From Alphaproteobacteria bacterium (lineage in GTDB: Bacteria; Pseudomonadota; Alphaproteobacteria; UBA9655), in contig JABDEE010000009.1 in assembly GCA_013287205.1 (NCBI GenBank), positions 1-35,502 on the forward strand: DNA of 35,502 nt, read 5' to 3'. Positions 32,416-35,502 of this stretch are shown piece by piece. Under the pieces are notes generated by a model. The model searched no databases and was not told the DNA's origin. It worked only from the letters and a program-made list of their open reading frames with translations. Every line of letters starts with the position of its first letter. Position 1 is the first letter of the stretch. The position numbers and the translations under genes were made by a program.

Positions 32416-33447
32416 CTAGCGTTCCTGTTTCAATTCGTCAAGGGGCCACCGAGGGCGCGGGGCAAAATCGAGCGAGCCGATGAGGCCCTTCCGAAGGCGC
32501 TCCACCCCGGCCCACGCAATCATGGCCCCGTTATCCGTGCATAACGCAAGGGGCGGCGCATGGAGCGTCACGCCGCGTTGAGCCGCACACCCAGACAATT
32601 GCGCATTGAAGTACTGATTGGCCGCCACCCCACCGGCTACAACAAGGTGAGCCAAAGAAGGGTGACGTGCATGGGCCATGGCAAGAGCGTTCAGCGTCCG
32701 GTCCACTAAGATCTCACCAACCGTATGTTGCAAGGAAGCGCAAAAATCGGCTTGGAAAACAGGATCCGTAATATCATTTTCGAGAATCACTTTGCGAGCA
32801 GCTGTTTTCAAACCGGAGAAAGAAAAGGCGCACCCCTCTGTCCCCTTGAGGGGTTTGGGAAGGGCGAAAGCACGCGGATTTCCTGTCTTCGCAAGCCGCT
32901 CAATAATAGGGCCTCCCGGGTAGCCATGACCTAAAAGGCGGGCTGTCTTATCGAGACATTCTCCCAGAGCATCATCCAAGGTCCCCCCGAGCTGCGTATA
33001 TTTGCCCACATCTTCAGCAATGAGGAACTGACAGTGGCCCCCGGAAACAAGAAGCAAAAGGAAGGGAAAGGGAACATCTTCCGTCAGCCGAACAGTCAAG
33101 GCGTGCCCCTCGAGATGATTAATGGGAAGGAAGGGTATTCTCTTCGCCATCGCCAACCCTTTAGCCATCATCACGCCCACAATGAGGCCCCCGATCAGAC
33201 CTGGACCGCCAGTCGCCGCAATCCCATCTAAATCGTCAAGCGTAATATGGGCCTGGGCTAAAGTTTGCTGAAGGATTGATTCAATATGGACAAGATGGGC
33301 GCGGGCGGCAATCTCAGGCACCACCCCGCCAAAGGCTGCATGCTCCTTAATTTGGGACAAGATAACGTGAGAGAGAATCACCTGTTTATCTGTGACAACC
33401 GCAGCGGCCGTCTCATCGCAGCTGGTTTCAATGCCGAGGATGATCAT
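32416..33447 (-). CDS. tsaD: tRNA N6-adenosine threonylcarbamoyltransferase TsaD
   Basis: TsaD transfers the threonylcarbamoyl group to A37 of ANN-decoding tRNAs (t6A), working with TsaB, TsaC and TsaE. The 343-residue protein has ILGIETSCDETAAAVV (2-17), the metal-binding His111 and His115 (INHLEGHA), the ASKHA phosphate motif VVAGGVAANQYF and CTDNGAMIAWAG with the third metal ligand Asp. Length is typical. It is 21 bp after lnt and ahead of gpsA, an arrangement common in alphaproteobacteria. Confidence 0.97.
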   Translation of the reverse strand: MIILGIETSCDETAAAVVTDKQVILSHVILSQIKEHAAFGGVVPEIAARAHLVHIESILQQTLAQAHITLDDLDGIAATGGPGLIGGLIVGVMMAKGLAMAKRIPFLPINHLEGHALTVRLTEDVPFPFLLLLVSGGHCQFLIAEDVGKYTQLGGTLDDALGECLDKTARLLGHGYPGGPIIERLAKTGNPRAFALPKPLKGTEGCAFSFSGLKTAARKVILENDITDPVFQADFCASLQHTVGEILVDRTLNALAMAHARHPSLAHLVVAGGVAANQYFNAQLSGCAAQRGVTLHAPPLALCTDNGAMIAWAGVERLRKGLIGSLDFAPRPRWPLDELKQER

Positions 33448-33468
33448 CGAAAATTTGTCATCCCGTCC

Positions 33469-35016
33469 CTACTCGTCCCTAAACGACAACGCCCACGCCA
33501 CACCAAAGGTCGCAAGGAGTAACATCAGAGTGATCCAATCCCCCCACCGAGCGTAAGGAGGGACGACCCGCGTGGGGAAAGGTAGGAACACGTCCAACGA
33601 CCCTCTTGTGTGCAGGGGAAGACTGCCCACCGTCTGACCGTAAGCATCAAAGACCGCAGAAATACCGGAGTTGGCCACACGCACAAGGGGGAGCCCCTCC
33701 TCAATGGCCCGAAACCGGGCACTTTGCAGATGTTGATAGGGGCCCGAGGTGTTTCCATACCACCCATCATTGGTCACATTCACAAGCCACCGGGGACGGG
33801 GATGATGAGGGCTAACCACATCTCCCGGAAAGATAGCTTCATAACACACAAGCGCACTAAAGGCAGGAAGGCCTGCAGGAGCAAGCGGGTTATGCCCTTG
33901 TCCAGGGGTGAAATCATTCGTTCCTGCTGATATATTTTTTAAAACACCAGGACCAAAAATCTTATTCAGCGTCTCTCGGAAAGGCAAATATTCCCCGAAA
34001 GGCACAAGGTGCGATTTATCATAATGAGAAACAACCCTCCCACTTGTATCCAAAACAAGCAGGCTATTCCACACCTTAAGAGGAGAAACGCCCGGTGGCG
34101 TCCGGCGATCTGCCCCCATCAAAAGAAGGGCATCTCGGGGAAGAGCATCAGCGATCACAATCCGGCGAAAAGGCTCATGCTCAAAAAAGAAGGGAATGGC
34201 TGACTCGGGCCAAACAACAATCCGCAAAGGAAGAGCGGAGGGCGCCTTTGTCATCGCAAGAAGTGTCCGAAAATGAGTCTCTCGTTGGGCAGGGTCCCAT
34301 TTCAAGGTTTGGGGAATATTGGGTTGCACAAGACGCATGGCCCGCGGAGACGCAGGCTCCACATCAGGCGCCTGTAACCGTCCCCTCCCCCAGACAAAAA
34401 GAAGCGCTGTCCCCAGATAAAGAGTCACAACAAGGGTACGCTGAAACATCTGACGACTTGGAAGGTATTGCAAAGAAATCGCTAAAAGAAGAGTCAGAAG
34501 ACTGAGGCCATACACCCCCACAAGGGAGGCAACTTGGGCCATCGCAGGACTGAAACCCCAGGCATAGCCTGAGAGATTCCAGGGAAAGCCTGTAAAGAGA
34601 TGGCCCCGCAACCACTCCACACTCACCCAAAAGGCAGCAAAGGCAAAGGCGCGGCTGATCCCCTTATAGGGCCACAAGGCCGTAAGAACAAAAGCACTTC
34701 CCGTAAAGAAAGCGAGAAGCGCGGGAAGACCAAAAAGACAAAACGGAATGAGCCACCCAAAGGTCGCAAGGTCTATGGTCAAAGCATGAGCAATCCAATA
34801 CAACCCCGCCGTAAAGTGGCCTAGGCCAAACCACCACCCCAACCAAAAAGCCTTTCGCTTAGGGCACGGCATCTCAAGGGTCTGTTGCAATAAAAACCAC
34901 ACAACACTAAAAGAGAGAAGGAGAGCAGGCAAGAGAAGGGTGGGTGCAAACCCGAGAGCTCCAATGGCGCCCACACCACAGGCAAGAAAGCGTTGTTTCC
35001 AGGGTGTACTAGGCAT
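33469..35016 (-). CDS. lnt: Apolipoprotein N-acyltransferase Lnt
   Basis: Lnt adds the third acyl chain to lipoproteins in the inner membrane. The 515-residue protein has several N-terminal membrane helices (about 10-200), then a nitrilase-like periplasmic domain. The catalytic set is Glu (VWPESAIPF), Lys (YDKSHLVPFGEYLPF) and Cys (ALVCYEAIFPG). A final membrane helix follows. The start at 35016 overlaps corC by 8 bp; Met at 35031 is an alternative, and sequence further upstream belongs to corC in another frame. Next to corC and tsaD this is a conserved grouping. Lipoproteins such as the HtrA-like protein at 27.95 kb would be substrates. Confidence 0.96.
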   Translation of the reverse strand: MPSTPWKQRFLACGVGAIGALGFAPTLLLPALLLSFSVVWFLLQQTLEMPCPKRKAFWLGWWFGLGHFTAGLYWIAHALTIDLATFGWLIPFCLFGLPALLAFFTGSAFVLTALWPYKGISRAFAFAAFWVSVEWLRGHLFTGFPWNLSGYAWGFSPAMAQVASLVGVYGLSLLTLLLAISLQYLPSRQMFQRTLVVTLYLGTALLFVWGRGRLQAPDVEPASPRAMRLVQPNIPQTLKWDPAQRETHFRTLLAMTKAPSALPLRIVVWPESAIPFFFEHEPFRRIVIADALPRDALLLMGADRRTPPGVSPLKVWNSLLVLDTSGRVVSHYDKSHLVPFGEYLPFRETLNKIFGPGVLKNISAGTNDFTPGQGHNPLAPAGLPAFSALVCYEAIFPGDVVSPHHPRPRWLVNVTNDGWYGNTSGPYQHLQSARFRAIEEGLPLVRVANSGISAVFDAYGQTVGSLPLHTRGSLDVFLPFPTRVVPPYARWGDWITLMLLLATFGVAWALSFRDE

Positions 35017-35502
35017 GGGGCGGAAGTCCATGAATGCCCACACGCTTAATGCGCCGTGAATCCTCCTCAATAATTTCAAACTCTGTCCCGGAAGAGTGAG
35101 GGATACGTTCTCCCCGTTTCGGAATACGGTCAACGAGATTCAGAACGAGCCCCCCAACTGTGTCGATATCTTCTTTTTTTTCTTCCTCTGTCCGGAGCGT
35201 CCCAACCTTCTTTTCCAGCTCCTCAATATCCATCCGCCCATCCACAATCACCACCCCATCAGGACGCCGAAAGAAATAGGGAGAGGTCGTGCTCGGCGTT
35301 GTGTCTTGAATATCGCCGACAATTTCTTCAATGAGGCCTCCCATGGTGATGAGACCATCTACGCCCCCATATTCATCCACAACAATGGCCGCCTTCTCAC
35401 CCGTTGAGCGCATCTTGAGGAGCAAATCCAACACGCGCATGGAGGGCGCAATAAAGTCGATCTGTCGCACATGATCGCTGAGTTTAAAATGGCCATTTGC
35501 TT
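35009..35502 (-). CDS. corC: CorC/HlyC-family CBS-domain protein, N-terminal part outside window
   Basis: The visible 164 residues are the C-terminal part of a CBS-pair plus CorC_HlyC protein: the second CBS repeat (FIAPSMRVLDLLLKMRSTGEK, then IVVDEYGGVDGLITM) and a transporter-associated domain (DGVVIVDGRMDIEELEKKVG to GIHGLPPHA). The frame is open to the window edge, so the true start is outside; the internal GTG at 35470 is not the start. The family is linked to Mg/Co efflux (CorC) or haemolysin-like proteins. It overlaps lnt by 8 bp, as often seen with corC-lnt. Confidence 0.9.
   Translation of the reverse strand, partial: ANGHFKLSDHVRQIDFIAPSMRVLDLLLKMRSTGEKAAIVVDEYGGVDGLITMGGLIEEIVGDIQDTTPSTTSPYFFRRPDGVVIVDGRMDIEELEKKVGTLRTEEEKKEDIDTVGGLVLNLVDRIPKRGERIPHSSGTEFEIIEEDSRRIKRVGIHGLPPHA

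Overview
ORGANISM. The window is bacterial chromosome, most likely from an intracellular or host-associated alphaproteobacterium of the Rickettsiales/Holosporales kind. The housekeeping genes point that way: an iscR-nifS-iscS-iscU-iscA-hscB block with two cysteine desulfurases, an hrcA-grpE-dnaK-dnaJ block, class Ia nrdAB, and a corC-lnt-tsaD-gpsA run. Between these lie many unrelated genes for small secreted proteins, and one gene encodes a mitochondrial-carrier (SLC25) family protein, which is normally eukaryotic. The genus cannot be fixed from sequence alone. | LAYOUT. (1) Positions 1-7.9 kb form a visibly AT-rich accessory region. It holds a formyltransferase (cut by the window edge) coupled to a Nudix hydrolase, an exported CYTH-domain protein, a DMT-family transporter, a mitochondrial-carrier homologue with a signal peptide, and a B12-binding radical SAM protein. 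(2) 7.99-11.33 kb is nrdAB on the minus strand. A promoter with a TTGACA -35 box, an NrdR box over its -10, and a cobalamin riboswitch with a readable ribosome-binding-site sequestering platform precede it. (3) 11.33-15.54 kb is an integrative element next to tRNA-Ser(UGA): tyrosine integrase, an unknown cargo gene, a small HTH protein, a RepA-like ATPase, and a 225-bp region packed with TGTTCC/GGAACA repeats. (4) 15.7-22.0 kb carries two small secreted proteins, then dnaJ, dnaK, grpE and hrcA. A 10-copy 8-bp tandem repeat lies between dnaK and dnaJ, and a sigma-32-like promoter precedes dnaK. (5) 22.2-23.0 kb holds a 52-residue cysteine-rich secreted peptide and another small secreted protein. 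(6) 23.06-27.1 kb is the Isc iron-sulfur cluster operon, with an IscR-box-like palindrome upstream and a 67-bp palindromic element between iscA and hscB. (7) 27.2-30.95 kb has a secreted protein, an HtrA-like lipoprotein lacking the expected catalytic Asp, and a 707-residue secreted protein with a fresh 90-bp internal duplication. (8) 30.96-35.5 kb is a minus-strand run: corC (cut by the window edge), lnt, tsaD, gpsA and an EVE-domain gene. | HOW THE GENES WORK TOGETHER. The conserved blocks cover protein folding, Fe-S assembly, dNTP supply, tRNA t6A modification, phospholipid precursor synthesis and lipoprotein acylation. NrdAB appears to be controlled at transcription (NrdR) and at translation (B12), which implies a second, B12-dependent ribonucleotide reductase elsewhere in the genome (inference). 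The carrier-family protein, the exported CYTH protein, the Cys-rich peptide and the signal-peptide proteins are the best candidates for host interaction. The most notable item is the exported mitochondrial-carrier homologue at 4.5-5.4 kb.
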